This document shows positions 20,402 through 30,349 of a stretch of DNA of 64,000 nt, in pieces (position 1 is the stretch's first letter; each line of letters begins with the position of its first letter). The notes under the pieces were generated by a model. That model saw only the letters and a list, made by a program, of their open reading frames with translations, was not told the origin of the DNA and ran no database searches. A program made the position numbers and the translations under genes. Origin of the DNA: Orbus hercynius (GTDB lineage Bacteria > Pseudomonadota > Gammaproteobacteria > Enterobacterales > Orbaceae); the NCBI RefSeq assembly GCF_003634275.1, contig NZ_RBWY01000001.1, positions 310,001 to 374,000 on the forward strand, given 5' to 3'.

Positions 20402-22615
20402 TTAGAATGAAAGATTGGTACTCACAAAGAACGTTCTACCCGACTCATTATAGGTTGCAGCTCCAGCGCCATAAACGGTCACTGCACCTGTTGTTGGGTT
20501 TTTCAGTGAAGATGCATTCCCTTCGCGGAATAAACGTTTATCAAAGATATTATCAACGCCCATCGATAGGGTGAAATTCTTATTGAACTGGTATTTGCCG
20601 CTAAAATTAACGATAGAGTATGGGCTTAGTTGATTGGTTGAACTGTCACTCACAATATCGCCGTTGAAATCATATTTTTTCGGTTTTTGTCTGCCATACC
20701 AGGTTAATGACGTCAGTAAAGAAAGCTGATCGGTAGCCTGCCAGTCAATCGATGAATTCAACGTAAATTTAGGAATGACCGATAAATAGTCACCGGTTTC
20801 TTTATTTTCGGTGGTAATCATCCAGGTTAAATTATTGCGCCAATTGATTTTATCGGTGACCGGCAAAGAGAGTGATCCTTCAATCCCTTCAACCAGTGCA
20901 CGCGGCACATTTTCCCATTGGAAAATATTAGAACCGCTGCCACTAGTGGCGTTGCCAATAACTGTGTTACCCGCTTCAATTTTATTATGGTAATCGTTAC
21001 GGAAATAGGTCACACCTGCAACTAAACCTTGATTGTTATGAAATTCTAAACCAATTTCTTTATTAACGCTGGTTTCTGCTTTTAAATCCTCATTCCCCAT
21101 TAAATAGCAACTACCGCCTCCGGCATAACAGCCTTGGCCACGGCTATATAGTAGGTAATTAGGGTTAGATTGGTATAAGTTCGGTGATTTATAAGCTCTG
21201 GCAATACCCAGCTTTAAGGTGAAATAATCACCGAGTTCTTGCGATAGATTTAACGCCGGGCTCCAATTACTGCCTGATACACTGTGGTGATCAAAGCGCA
21301 GTTCTGGCGTTAACATGGTAGTTGATGTCAGCTCAATATTGTTTTCAACAAAGACGGCATAAGCATTGGATGATGCTTTAGTTGAACGGTTTTTATCATC
21401 GATGCCCGGAACACTTCCCCCTTCAGCTGTTGATTGATCATTTGAGGTAGGGTCATTGAGTTTTTGATAGTTATACTCTGCGCCAATGGTTAACATTTGC
21501 GAGACCCATGCGTCAAACGGAATATTGGTTTCATTATGTAGGGTTAAGTTATCATAGTGGATAGTGTTAAATCCACCTAAAAATCTCCCTTCTGTACCGC
21601 CAGCTTTACCTTCATTAATACGGCTGTTATTGGTTTTTTCATATTGAATATAAGACAGCGAGTTAACACCATTATCCCAATAACCTCGATGAGTAATCGC
21701 ATAGTTCTGGCGATAAATGCGGTTGGTCTCTTGACCATATAAGCTACTCACTAATGGGCTAGGATTGTTATTTTGAGTATCGCCAGCATAAATATTGCCT
21801 TGTCGGCTGGTACCTGCTTCAAAATCGATTGATTGTTGATCAGTAATATCCCAACGTAGTAGCCCATTAAGATCTTTGTTTCTTACCCCTTCACGGCCAG
21901 CGGTTAATGATGCTGGGTTAATCTGATGATTTTTGTTAATATCCCAGTCATCAGCATCGGTTTTGTTTAAATTACCATATAATCTAAAACTTAAATTATC
22001 GGTTAAACCGCCCGTTAGCATGATATCCGTGCGTTTAGTCGCACCTTCTTTGCTGTGTTTGGGGAAATCGATATAGCTGTTGATTGAGCCATGGAATTCG
22101 CCAGTTGGCTGTTTAGTCACAATATTGACTACGCCACCGGCTGCGCCATCGCCATAGCGAGCAGCAGCTGGGCCACGAATGACATCAATGCGTTCAACTA
22201 AATCAGCTGGTACCCAGTTAGTATCACCTCGTGTATCTCGCTCGCCACGCCAGCCATAACGCACTGACATGCGGCTTTTGACCGGCTTGCCATCGATTAA
22301 TATGAGTGTATTCTCAGGGCCCATACCGCGGATATCGATTTGGCGATTATTACCCCGTTGACCGCTGCTTGAGTTACCGGTTAAATTGACGCCCGGCATG
22401 GTGCGAATGATTTCTGATAAATCATTTTTCGGTGGTGATTTTTGTAAATCTTGTGACGAAATAACCGAAACACCCAGTGCTTGACGCGTTTGTTCGGCGG
22501 CGGTAATAACCATAACATCATCGGGTTCTTGCACATCAGATTCCTGTGCAACGGCCATACCACAGCTCATGCTGATAAGCAGTGATAAATAATAAGACGG
22601 TTTGAGTTTAAACAT
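20402..22615 (-). CDS. fepA: FepA-type TonB-dependent catecholate siderophore receptor
   Basis: This 737-residue outer-membrane receptor is colinear with E. coli FepA (746 aa precursor). After a signal peptide ending near MAVAQ comes the TonB box region DDVMVITAAEQ. The plug follows (SEIIRTMPGVNLTGNSSSG, RQIDIRGMGPENTLILIDG, RGPAAARYGDGAAGGVVNI) and then a 22-strand-type barrel ending FVSTNLSF. The loop pair CYAGGGSCYLMGNEDLKAE keeps the FepA cysteines. It should import ferric enterobactin or a similar catecholate with TonB energy. A Fur-like site lies just upstream. No fepBCDG or synthesis genes are in the window. Confidence 0.93.
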   Translation of the reverse strand: MFKLKPSYYLSLLISMSCGMAVAQESDVQEPDDVMVITAAEQTRQALGVSVISSQDLQKSPPKNDLSEIIRTMPGVNLTGNSSSGQRGNNRQIDIRGMGPENTLILIDGKPVKSRMSVRYGWRGERDTRGDTNWVPADLVERIDVIRGPAAARYGDGAAGGVVNIVTKQPTGEFHGSINSYIDFPKHSKEGATKRTDIMLTGGLTDNLSFRLYGNLNKTDADDWDINKNHQINPASLTAGREGVRNKDLNGLLRWDITDQQSIDFEAGTSRQGNIYAGDTQNNNPSPLVSSLYGQETNRIYRQNYAITHRGYWDNGVNSLSYIQYEKTNNSRINEGKAGGTEGRFLGGFNTIHYDNLTLHNETNIPFDAWVSQMLTIGAEYNYQKLNDPTSNDQSTAEGGSVPGIDDKNRSTKASSNAYAVFVENNIELTSTTMLTPELRFDHHSVSGSNWSPALNLSQELGDYFTLKLGIARAYKSPNLYQSNPNYLLYSRGQGCYAGGGSCYLMGNEDLKAETSVNKEIGLEFHNNQGLVAGVTYFRNDYHNKIEAGNTVIGNATSGSGSNIFQWENVPRALVEGIEGSLSLPVTDKINWRNNLTWMITTENKETGDYLSVIPKFTLNSSIDWQATDQLSLLTSLTWYGRQKPKKYDFNGDIVSDSSTNQLSPYSIVNFSGKYQFNKNFTLSMGVDNIFDKRLFREGNASSLKNPTTGAVTVYGAGAATYNESGRTFFVSTNLSF

Positions 22616-22634
22616 AGATTGCCCACATGGTAAT

Positions 22635-22653
22635 AAAAATCGTTCTCATTATC
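22635..22653 (-). promoter_or_regulatory. Fur box of fepA
   Basis: On the minus strand the site reads GATAATGAGAACGATTTTT and matches 14 of 19 positions of the Fur consensus. It ends 20 bp before the fepA ATG and is placed to repress fepA in iron-replete cells. Confidence 0.7.
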
Positions 22654-22809
22654 ATCAAAAAATAAGTATTGTAAATAACAATTTTATCGGTTTTTAAGCA
22701 AACAAAAATTAATCGTTTATTTTTAACGCATTACCTTAGGCGGGCTATTGCATACTCAGTAAAAGCTCACCATCAGGTGAGCAAATATTCATGGCATAAT
22801 TGGCTGGTA

Positions 22810-22995
22810 TTATTTAGGCGGGGATTTATCACTTGGCCAATCATCCTCATCGTCATCATAAGGGATCGGTTTAATACCTTTCTTTTTATCTAAGTAGCTT
22901 TTAAAGCTCGTTTTGCGCAGATCTTTGATGGTATTGATAAAAATGCCTAATAAGACAATGAGAATCAACCACCAATACCCTTTTAGCCATTCCAT
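22810..22995 (-). CDS. ypfN: YpfN-like small membrane protein (UPF0370)
   Basis: This 61-residue protein begins MEWLKGYWWLILIVLLG and continues with an NTIKDLRK linker and an acidic tail, DDDEDDWPSDKSPPK. E. coli YpfN has the same layout: one N-terminal membrane helix and a DDDDDWP tail. As in E. coli it lies downstream of dapE on the same strand. Its function is unknown. Confidence 0.88.
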   Translation of the reverse strand: MEWLKGYWWLILIVLLGIFINTIKDLRKTSFKSYLDKKKGIKPIPYDDDEDDWPSDKSPPK

Positions 22996-23157
22996 AGATT
23001 AACCTATTATTGTGAAATTACGTTAAATTGATTGCTGCCAAGTTAATTAAATACACGAGCATATTGAGAACCACGATCTTGGCGGTATTTTTTCACCCCC
23101 CAAGATTGTGTTCAGTAATGCTCCATTTTGCATGATGTGTATCATGTTTGCCACTGT

Positions 23158-24288
23158 TTAGGCGAGTAATTTTGTGATGATGCCTTGATAAATCGTTTTG
23201 AGTTTAACCAGTTCGTCACAATGCACCCGTTCATTGACTTTATGAATGGTACTGTTGGTCACGCCAAGTTCAATCACCTGACAGCCCATTTTCGCGATGA
23301 AACGACCATCGGAAGTGCCGCCACTGGTTGATAGCTTGCTATCAATATTCATCACATTTTTAATCACATTTTGCGCCGCATCAGTGAGTTCGCCTTGCTG
23401 AGTTAAAAATGGGTGACCAGATAAACGCCAACGTAGGCTATAGTTCAAATTGTGTTTATGTAATATCTGTTCAACGCGCTGTTTGATGATTTCATCGGTT
23501 AATTCACTGCTATAACGAAAATTAAATTGCACGGCTAAATCACCGGGAATCACATTTTCAGCGCCAGTGCCACCGTTAATATTAGCAACTTGCATTGAGG
23601 TGGCTGGAAAGTATTCATTACCTTTATCCCACTCGGTATTAACGAGTTCGTTTAACGCTGGTGCAAAGCGATGCACAGGATTATCGGCTAAATGTGGATA
23701 GGCGACATGCCCTTGAATACCGTGCACAACTAAATTGGCGGTGATCGAGCCTCGGCGACCATTTTTAATTTGATCACCAATAATTTTATCACTCGACGGT
23801 TCACCAACAATGCAGTAATCAATATGTTCGTTACGCTCCATGAGCGCTTGTACGACTTTGACCGTGCCGTCACTGGCATCTGCCTCTTCATCGGAGGTGA
23901 TTAAAAACGCAATCCGCCCCTGATGATTGGGATTTTGCTTGATAAAATCCTCGGCTGCGCAGATCATTGCGGCGATGCCGCCTTTCATATCCGCCGCGCC
24001 TCGACCATATAAATAACCTTCACTATCAATAGTTGGCTGATAAGGAGGGTAAAGCCATTTGGATTCATCGCCCGCCGGCACGACATCAGTATGGCCTGCA
24101 AACATCAATGTTTTACCGTTACCATGATAAGCCCATAAGTTTTTAGTTTGATTATAGTTGAGTTCTTCAATTGTAAAATTCAACGCTTTTAAGCGCGCAA
24201 TAAGCATTGCTTGACAAGCTTTATCATCAGGGCTAACTGATTTTTCGGCAATCAGTTGTTTGGTCAGTTCAATCACAGATTCAGACAT
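23158..24288 (-). CDS. dapE: Succinyl-diaminopimelate desuccinylase DapE
   Basis: DapE removes succinate from N-succinyl-LL-diaminopimelate in lysine and peptidoglycan synthesis. The 376-residue M20 metallopeptidase shows [12 protein letters not shown] (first metal histidine), [14 protein letters not shown] (bridging Asp), TSDEEADA (catalytic Glu), EPSSD and the late [11 protein letters not shown]. The dimerisation domain occupies about residues 180-295. It starts 3 nt after the yffB stop, the same gene pair as in E. coli. Confidence 0.97.
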   Translation of the reverse strand: MSESVIELTKQLIAEKSVSPDDKACQAMLIARLKALNFTIEELNYNQTKNLWAYHGNGKTLMFAGHTDVVPAGDESKWLYPPYQPTIDSEGYLYGRGAADMKGGIAAMICAAEDFIKQNPNHQGRIAFLITSDEEADASDGTVKVVQALMERNEHIDYCIVGEPSSDKIIGDQIKNGRRGSITANLVVHGIQGHVAYPHLADNPVHRFAPALNELVNTEWDKGNEYFPATSMQVANINGGTGAENVIPGDLAVQFNFRYSSELTDEIIKQRVEQILHKHNLNYSLRWRLSGHPFLTQQGELTDAAQNVIKNVMNIDSKLSTSGGTSDGRFIAKMGCQVIELGVTNSTIHKVNERVHCDELVKLKTIYQGIITKLLA

Positions 24289-24291
24289 AGA

Positions 24292-24642
24292 TTAATTCTC
24301 AAAAAATTGTTGATAGAGTTCGGGTGAAAACCCTGCGAGTGCTTTGCCACCCGCAATTAAAATGGGGCGTTTAATAATCGATGTCTGTTCCAACATCAGC
24401 TGCTTCGCGGCGTCTGCATTATCAATGCTTTGACGAAACGCTTCATCAAGCTTGCGCCAAGTTGTGCCGCGGGTATTTAAAATAGTTTGCCAACCTAATT
24501 TATCCATAAAATTTTGTAGTATTTCGGCAGACAAACCGTCGGTTTTATAGTTATGAAATTGATACTTAATTTGGTGTTCATCGAGCCAGTTAAAGGCTTT
24601 TTTCATGGTGTCACAATTTTTTATACCATAAATGGTTAACAT
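24292..24642 (-). CDS. yffB: YffB, ArsC/Spx-family thioredoxin-fold protein
   Basis: This 116-residue protein of the ArsC/Spx family begins LTIYGIKNCDTMKKAFNWLDE. It has a single reactive cysteine in the CDT motif, and LNTRGTTWRKLDE and IIKRPILI follow. The family resembles glutathione-dependent arsenate reductases, but arsenate reduction is not established for YffB. It is the second gene of yaiI-yffB-dapE, with gaps of 3 nt on each side. Confidence 0.93.
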   Translation of the reverse strand: MLTIYGIKNCDTMKKAFNWLDEHQIKYQFHNYKTDGLSAEILQNFMDKLGWQTILNTRGTTWRKLDEAFRQSIDNADAAKQLMLEQTSIIKRPILIAGGKALAGFSPELYQQFFEN

Positions 24643-24645
24643 AAA

Positions 24646-25098
24646 TTACCCCTTATCTAAAGTGGAAAGTAGTCGATCTAATTGGTTAGCAAATTGTTCG
24701 CGATCTTTGCTAGATAAAGGCGCAGGGCCACCTGATTGAATGCCACTTGCTCGCATGGTTTCCATAAAATCACGCATCACGAGTCTCTCCTTGATGCTAT
24801 CAAGGGTGTAGCGTTCCCCTCTGGGCGTTAATACATAAGCGTGTTTGTTAAGTATATCAGCGGCGAGTGGAATGTCAGAAGTAATAACTAAATCGTTAGC
24901 AGCAACTAATCTTACAATCTCATTATCGGCGATATCAAATCCTTTGTCGACTTGGCGCATTTTTATCAACGGAGATATGGGAATAGTTAGCCGCTGGTTT
25001 GCAACAAGTGTTACGCAGATCTGTTTTCTATGTGAAGCACGATAGATAATCTCTTTAATTGGGTTAGGGCATGCATCAGCATCGATCCAAATGTGCAT
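24646..25098 (-). CDS. yaiI: YaiI/YqxD family protein (UPF0178)
   Basis: This 150-residue protein starts at the ATG at 25098, with AAGGACC just upstream. An in-frame reading from 25128 has no ribosome site. It begins [17 protein letters not shown], the family hallmark, and contains [15 protein letters not shown], a PIN-like acidic pattern, plus LTPRGERYT and [16 protein letters not shown] nuclease-like fold is suspected for the family, but the function is unknown. It is the first gene of the dapE transcript, which differs from E. coli, where yaiI is elsewhere. Confidence 0.92.
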   Translation of the reverse strand: MHIWIDADACPNPIKEIIYRASHRKQICVTLVANQRLTIPISPLIKMRQVDKGFDIADNEIVRLVAANDLVITSDIPLAADILNKHAYVLTPRGERYTLDSIKERLVMRDFMETMRASGIQSGGPAPLSSKDREQFANQLDRLLSTLDKG

Positions 25099-25329
25099 AA
25101 AGGTCCTTAAATATTGAATATAAAGCAAATTGTAATAACTGTTTAGTTATGTTGTATGTATTAATCGAAATCGGCTTAAAATAACAGATTGTTTTTTTTA
25201 TTATCGTATTTTAACGAAACTTTGTTTTATCTGCTTAACAATCTCAATTAAATCATTATAATTCTATTTATTCAAATCAATAAATTATGATCTTATTTTA
25301 TCTTGTAAGAAATCATAGCGGAGGCAAGC

Positions 25330-27048
25330 ATGGCAAAATTGTCGGGTGCAGAGATGGTTATCCAATCTTTGATCGATCAAGGTGTTAAACAGATTTTTGG
25401 TTATCCAGGCGGTAGCGTATTAGATATTTATGATGCAATACATACGTTAGGCGGCATTGAGCATGTGCTTGTCAGACACGAACAAGCGGCTGTTCATATG
25501 GCTGATGGTTATGCAAGAGCAACCGGTGATGTTGGTGTGGTACTTGTGACCTCTGGGCCAGGTGCGACTAACACGATTACCGGTATTGCGACAGCTTATA
25601 TGGACTCCGTGCCAATGGTGGTGATATCAGGCCAAGTGGCAAGCCATCTAATTGGTTATGATGCTTTTCAAGAGTGCGATATGATCGGGATTTCACGTCC
25701 GGTTGTCAAGCATAGTTTTTTGGTGAAGAAGACGGAAGATATTGCTGAAACAATAAAAAAAGCATTTTACATTGCCTCGACAGGACGGCCTGGGCCAGTT
25801 GTTATTGATTTGCCAAAAGACGTCATGAATCCCGCGATAAAATATCCGTATAGCTATCCGTCATCGGTAGCAATGCGCTCTTACAATCCAACGGTACAAG
25901 GCCATAAAGGTCAAATTAAGAAAGCATTAAAAGTGTTGCTTAGTGCTAAAAAACCGGTGTTTTATATTGGTGGTGGAGTGATTGCTGCTAATGCAGAGGT
26001 CGCCGTTATGCAATTAGCAGAAAAATTAAATCTGCCAGTTACAACAACCTTAATGGGAATTAGTGCGTTCCCAGGTACACATAAACAAAATTTGGGCATG
26101 CTCGGTATGCACGGCGTTTATGAAGCTAACATGGCGATGCATAATGCGGATGTGATCTTTGCGGTTGGTGCACGTTTTGATGACAGAACTACCAATAATT
26201 TGGCTAAATATTGTCCTGAAGCTAAAATCGTTCACGTTGATATTGATCCAACCTCAATCTCAAAGACTATTATGGCAAGTGTTCCAGTTGTTGGTGATGC
26301 AAAATTTGTTGTTGACAATATGCTTGAGCAATTAGCCGAGGATCACAGTAAACGTGATTTAGATGCGCTGGTTAATTGGTGGAAGCAAATTGAACATTGG
26401 CGGGCTAAAAAATGTTTAAGTTATAGCCATGATGGTGATTTGATTAAACCACAAGAAGCCGTTGAAACCCTTTACAAACTCACTCATGGTGAGGCTTATG
26501 TTACAACTGATGTTGGGCAACATCAAATGTTTGCCGCGCTCTATTATCCCTTTGATAAACCGCGGCATTTTATCACATCAGGTGGACTTGGGACGATGGG
26601 CTTTGGTTTCCCAGCTGCGCTAGGCGTTAAACTTGCATTTCCACACAAACAAGTAGTCTGTATCACTGGTGATGGCAGTATTCAAATGAATATTCAGGAA
26701 TTGTCAACCGCATTGCAGTATGATTTACCTGTTGTCATTTTGAATCTCAATAACCGTTTCTTAGGTATGGTTAAACAGTGGCAAGATATGATTTATGCTG
26801 GGCGACACTCGAGTTCGTATATGGAATCATTACCGGATTTTGCTAAAATTGCTCAGGCTTACGGACATATTGGTATTTCAATAAAAAAACGTGAAGACCT
26901 TGAGCCGATGCTAAAAGAAGCTTTAGCAATAAAAAATAAACTGGTATTTGTTGATGTGATGACCGATGAAACTGAGCACGTCTATCCTATGCAAATTCGA
27001 GGCGGTGCGATGAACGAGATGTGGTTAAGTAAAACGGAGAGAACATAA
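25330..27048 (+). CDS. ilvI: Acetolactate synthase III large subunit (IlvI)
   Basis: IlvI is the catalytic subunit that condenses pyruvate to acetolactate or acetohydroxybutyrate, using thiamine diphosphate, FAD and Mg. The 572-residue product shows the ThDP glutamate region [40 protein letters not shown], the FAD domain [11 protein letters not shown], and the ThDP/Mg motif [17 protein letters not shown] with [17 protein letters not shown] lies 8 nt before the ATG. The 230-bp A/T-rich leader upstream would suit Lrp control, as in E. coli, but no site is proven. Its stop overlaps the ilvH ATG. Confidence 0.97.
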   Translation: MAKLSGAEMVIQSLIDQGVKQIFGYPGGSVLDIYDAIHTLGGIEHVLVRHEQAAVHMADGYARATGDVGVVLVTSGPGATNTITGIATAYMDSVPMVVISGQVASHLIGYDAFQECDMIGISRPVVKHSFLVKKTEDIAETIKKAFYIASTGRPGPVVIDLPKDVMNPAIKYPYSYPSSVAMRSYNPTVQGHKGQIKKALKVLLSAKKPVFYIGGGVIAANAEVAVMQLAEKLNLPVTTTLMGISAFPGTHKQNLGMLGMHGVYEANMAMHNADVIFAVGARFDDRTTNNLAKYCPEAKIVHVDIDPTSISKTIMASVPVVGDAKFVVDNMLEQLAEDHSKRDLDALVNWWKQIEHWRAKKCLSYSHDGDLIKPQEAVETLYKLTHGEAYVTTDVGQHQMFAALYYPFDKPRHFITSGGLGTMGFGFPAALGVKLAFPHKQVVCITGDGSIQMNIQELSTALQYDLPVVILNLNNRFLGMVKQWQDMIYAGRHSSSYMESLPDFAKIAQAYGHIGISIKKREDLEPMLKEALAIKNKLVFVDVMTDETEHVYPMQIRGGAMNEMWLSKTERT

Positions 27049-27536
27049 TGCGTTATATATTATCAATTTTAATTGAAAATGAACCCGGTGCTTTATCGCG
27101 TGTTATTGGTTTGTTCTCTCAACGTGGTTTTAATATCGAAAGCGTGACGGTTGCGCCAACAGAAGATCCAACCATGTCACGCATGACGATTCAAACTAGC
27201 GGTGATGCGCATGTACTTGAACAGATCCAAAAACAGTTACATAAATTAATTGATGTCTATCGAGTTTATGATTTGACTGAAGGTCCTCATGTTGAGCGTG
27301 AAATTATGCTAATTAAAGTTGCCGCTAAAAGTTCAGCGGCAAGGGATGAAGTCAAACGCTGCGTTGATATTTTTCGCGGATCGATTGTTGATGTCAAAGC
27401 AACACAATTTATTGTGCAACTTGCCGGCACGAGCGAGAAGTTAGAGTCATTTTTAAATGCTATTCGCGAAACGTGTGACATTATTGAAATGGTTCGCTCT
27501 GGAATTGTTGGATTATCGCGTAGTGACAAGAGCTAA
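27048..27536 (+). CDS. ilvH: Acetolactate synthase III regulatory subunit (IlvH)
   Basis: IlvH activates IlvI and gives valine feedback inhibition. The 162-residue product has the N-terminal ACT domain (ILIENEPGALSRVIGLFSQRGFNIES) that binds valine and a C-terminal domain from about residue 80 (EREIMLIKV, VDIFRGSIVDV, SGIVGLSRSDK). It overlaps ilvI by one base (TAATG) and is followed by a clear terminator. Confidence 0.97.
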   Translation: MRYILSILIENEPGALSRVIGLFSQRGFNIESVTVAPTEDPTMSRMTIQTSGDAHVLEQIQKQLHKLIDVYRVYDLTEGPHVEREIMLIKVAAKSSAARDEVKRCVDIFRGSIVDVKATQFIVQLAGTSEKLESFLNAIRETCDIIEMVRSGIVGLSRSDKS

Positions 27537-27561
27537 TAATAACTAGTTGTTTTTATTGATT

Positions 27562-27586
27562 AAAAGGAGCTATTAGCTCCTTTTTT
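27562..27586 (+). terminator. ilvIH terminator
   Basis: AAAAGGAGCT, loop ATT and AGCTCCTTTT form a 10-bp stem followed by a T tract. It lies 25 bp after ilvH and, because it is flanked by an A run, may also serve cyaY, which converges from the other strand. Confidence 0.9.
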
Positions 27587-27590
27587 ATAT

Positions 27591-27902
27591 CTAGTTGGCA
27601 ATTTGGTCTTGAACTGATTGGTTAAATAATTGTTGGAATGTAAGTCCGCAACGGTTACATACCCATATGCCATCTTTAAAATCAAAGTGATAGCCTTGTT
27701 GACGACTTGCCATCCAGATTTGTAATAATGGCTCTTGTGTATTGATAATTATTTTACTGTGATTCTCAAATGTAATCGAAATAACATTGCCATGCGTTTC
27801 ATAATCAATATCGGTATCGTATTGTTGAGAAAATGCATCAAGTTGCTGTTCTATATTAGAAAAAAGCTGCTCTGCCAGTTGATGAAATTGGTTAAGATTC
27901 AT
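27591..27902 (-). CDS. cyaY: CyaY, bacterial frataxin
   Basis: CyaY binds iron and modulates IscS in Fe-S cluster assembly. The 103-residue product (E. coli 106) has the acidic first helix (QLFSNIEQQLDAFSQQYDTDIDYE). The frataxin core ISITFENHSKIIINTQEPLLQIW follows, and then ASRQQGYHFDFKDGIWVCNR. It is a single gene, and its 3' end faces ilvH across the shared terminator. Confidence 0.95.
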   Translation of the reverse strand: MNLNQFHQLAEQLFSNIEQQLDAFSQQYDTDIDYETHGNVISITFENHSKIIINTQEPLLQIWMASRQQGYHFDFKDGIWVCNRCGLTFQQLFNQSVQDQIAN

Positions 27903-28147
27903 AATCGTTCTCAGTGTCTAATTATTGCCACAGTTTAACATAGCTTGATAAATTTGCACTAATCGAGCGATGATATTCCTAAAACAATTTTGATATTTAT
28001 CGTGTTTGATATTTTCATCATTTTAATACCTGTTTGTTCAAACTTACCAATAATGCGTATATAATCATTTCACAAAAACAATAAATTAGATCGGACTTTT
28101 TAAATCGTAAAAGTTAATCTTTGCATAGAAAAATAAGGTTAATCACA

Positions 28148-30322
28148 ATGGGAATTTCACTGATCCTAAATCTCATTATCTTAGGTATAGGGCTCTTTTC
28201 TGCTATTGGTTATCTCATTCAACGTAGTGATAATAAGCATAATTTAAAACAGGCACTTGAAAATAACCAAGCAATTAGGCAGTTAACTGAAGATGAATAT
28301 CTTTTGTTAAAGCCTTATCTTGACGATAAATCATTAGTACGACCTTATAAATATCAATCCTCATTAGTTAGTTATGACGTGTCTGTGATTTCTGGATCAT
28401 GTGTGCGTCATAGTTTTAGTACCAATGGCGCGGAGTCAACTTATTATTTTGTTATTGGTGATATTGAAGTCTTTCTGCCATATGGTATGGATTCGTACAC
28501 CGCGGCAGATAATATCGCCGAGGTCGTTTTTACCGAGCAATATGCCTTTGTGGTCAGTATTAATGGATACGACTTAGCGACAGCAAAAGCCGAGTGCGAT
28601 GCGCAAGGCTCTCGTGATGAGCAGTGGCATACCGGGGGGCATGGGCAGTTTAAAACAATTAGTGATGAAGATATTGCACAGCTCGAACAGCAAGAGCATG
28701 ACCCAGATCTAGATCCCCTTATTCATCAAGCCAAACATCGTCGTTGTGAAATTTTAGCCCAGCGCGATGAAACACCCTTCGAATCTGAGCGTTATAATAA
28801 ATCAAATTTAGGTATTCTCACGGTCATTTTTTGGGTGATGGCAACCATTATGGCGATAATATACAGTGATGATAATGATAGTTGGCTATTAATTATCAGC
28901 GGCATTAGTGCGGTTTGTGCAATCATTTTTTATTTCCATCGACCAAAAAGGCACCGTGGTAAGGTGAACCGTATTAAAGGCACTATTGAAGAGCAAGATC
29001 CAACCATTCAAACGATGTTGATTGGTGATAGCTTAATGGTGTCTTATCCTAAGCATTGGCAAGGCATTTTGCCGGAAAAAACCAATATTGACAATGATAT
29101 GGATATCGCGGTAACCGAAAAAAGCGTGCTGCGTTATGGTCATAGTTTATCAATTAGTAAAGAAATTGAGCAATATGGCCCGCCAGCATTTTGGGGACGT
29201 AATTGTGCGCTATTTATTACTGGCTTGATTTTATCTGGAGTTATTTATGTATTCTCATCTTCGCTTTATGATGATGTGCTCGTTAGTTATCGTATTTTAA
29301 CTAGTAAAATATCCTCTTGGCATATCATGGATCAATCAATGCTAAAAAATGCAACGATTAAAAGTGGCGATACTGTGGATATTGAACTATTAGGCGCGTC
29401 ATGTGCTGTGACTACCGATTATCGTTGCGATCAGATCTTTATTACGGATGAGATTGTCGATGATAGTGAGCTTGGTACCCCATTACCCAATTGGGCCGAA
29501 AAGCAAGCAAATGGTTCATTAATTGTCACCAAACGTGATTCACAAATTGAGATACTCGAAAATTATGAAAGAATGTATGCCAGTATGCTTGGCAATACAA
29601 ATAACTACAATAATAATCGCCAAATATACACCAAACTATTAGATGTGCAAAATATTGTGGCAGCGATTGATGAAGCTTGCACGACTGACAATGGTACGTG
29701 CACTGAGCTTAAAGATACTTTGCTGATATTAATGACTGATCAAGATGACAAAGAGTTTGCCACCTGGCAAGCGTTATCTGATTTTGTCAAACAGCAAAAC
29801 AGCCTAAATATCATCGTATACATTCGCTCTGCTAATGCGATTGAAAACCTTTTTGCCACCTTAAGTCGGGATATTTTTGCACAGCGCAAAGAGTTATTAA
29901 AAACGTTGTTGCAACAGCAGCAGGCAAGCCCAAACAGTTTGAGCTTGACGATACTTAACTCTCAAAGTGATGTGGCGACGCCGTTTGTGCAATCACAGCG
30001 CTCGTTAAGTAGCTATAAAGAGTGGATGAACAATTACAGCGCTATGCTTCATGGACTTGGCACCGTGAAAATTGCCGGCTTAGTTAGCGCGATTACTTAC
30101 CATGAAGACGGCTCGGTTGCACATATGACGATCAATCCGAGTTATCGTTACCAATTTGATGGGCATCACAATGTCTCGGTGATTGTTGTAAATACAGGGA
30201 TTTTCGCTATTATTTTATTGGTTACTGTTTTACAATTAGTCATCTGGATTAGCAAAATGGTGAGCAATAAACGCCGTTTGCAGCGTATTCAGGCGGATTA
30301 TCATAATTTGATATTGTCATGA
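28148..30322 (+). CDS. igaA: IgaA/YrfF-family membrane protein, Rcs restraint factor
   Basis: IgaA is an inner-membrane protein that holds the Rcs envelope-stress phosphorelay in check by contacting RcsD, with RcsF as the activator. This 724-residue product starts at ATG 28148, because the upstream TTG at 28121 lacks a ribosome site. It has a membrane segment at the N-terminus, two near 215-260, one near 360 and one near 690, the IgaA layout. A stretch matching E. coli IgaA is YPKHWQGILPEK with DMDIAVTEKSVLRYGHSLSI. The periplasmic domain keeps paired cysteines (GASCAVTTDYRCDQIF, EACTTDNGTCTEL). Sequence drift is high, so the call rests on layout and scattered motifs. Confidence 0.78.
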   Translation: MGISLILNLIILGIGLFSAIGYLIQRSDNKHNLKQALENNQAIRQLTEDEYLLLKPYLDDKSLVRPYKYQSSLVSYDVSVISGSCVRHSFSTNGAESTYYFVIGDIEVFLPYGMDSYTAADNIAEVVFTEQYAFVVSINGYDLATAKAECDAQGSRDEQWHTGGHGQFKTISDEDIAQLEQQEHDPDLDPLIHQAKHRRCEILAQRDETPFESERYNKSNLGILTVIFWVMATIMAIIYSDDNDSWLLIISGISAVCAIIFYFHRPKRHRGKVNRIKGTIEEQDPTIQTMLIGDSLMVSYPKHWQGILPEKTNIDNDMDIAVTEKSVLRYGHSLSISKEIEQYGPPAFWGRNCALFITGLILSGVIYVFSSSLYDDVLVSYRILTSKISSWHIMDQSMLKNATIKSGDTVDIELLGASCAVTTDYRCDQIFITDEIVDDSELGTPLPNWAEKQANGSLIVTKRDSQIEILENYERMYASMLGNTNNYNNNRQIYTKLLDVQNIVAAIDEACTTDNGTCTELKDTLLILMTDQDDKEFATWQALSDFVKQQNSLNIIVYIRSANAIENLFATLSRDIFAQRKELLKTLLQQQQASPNSLSLTILNSQSDVATPFVQSQRSLSSYKEWMNNYSAMLHGLGTVKIAGLVSAITYHEDGSVAHMTINPSYRYQFDGHHNVSVIVVNTGIFAIILLVTVLQLVIWISKMVSNKRRLQRIQADYHNLILS

Positions 30323-30349
30323 TTTTAGAGTTGATTTAACAGGTACGAC

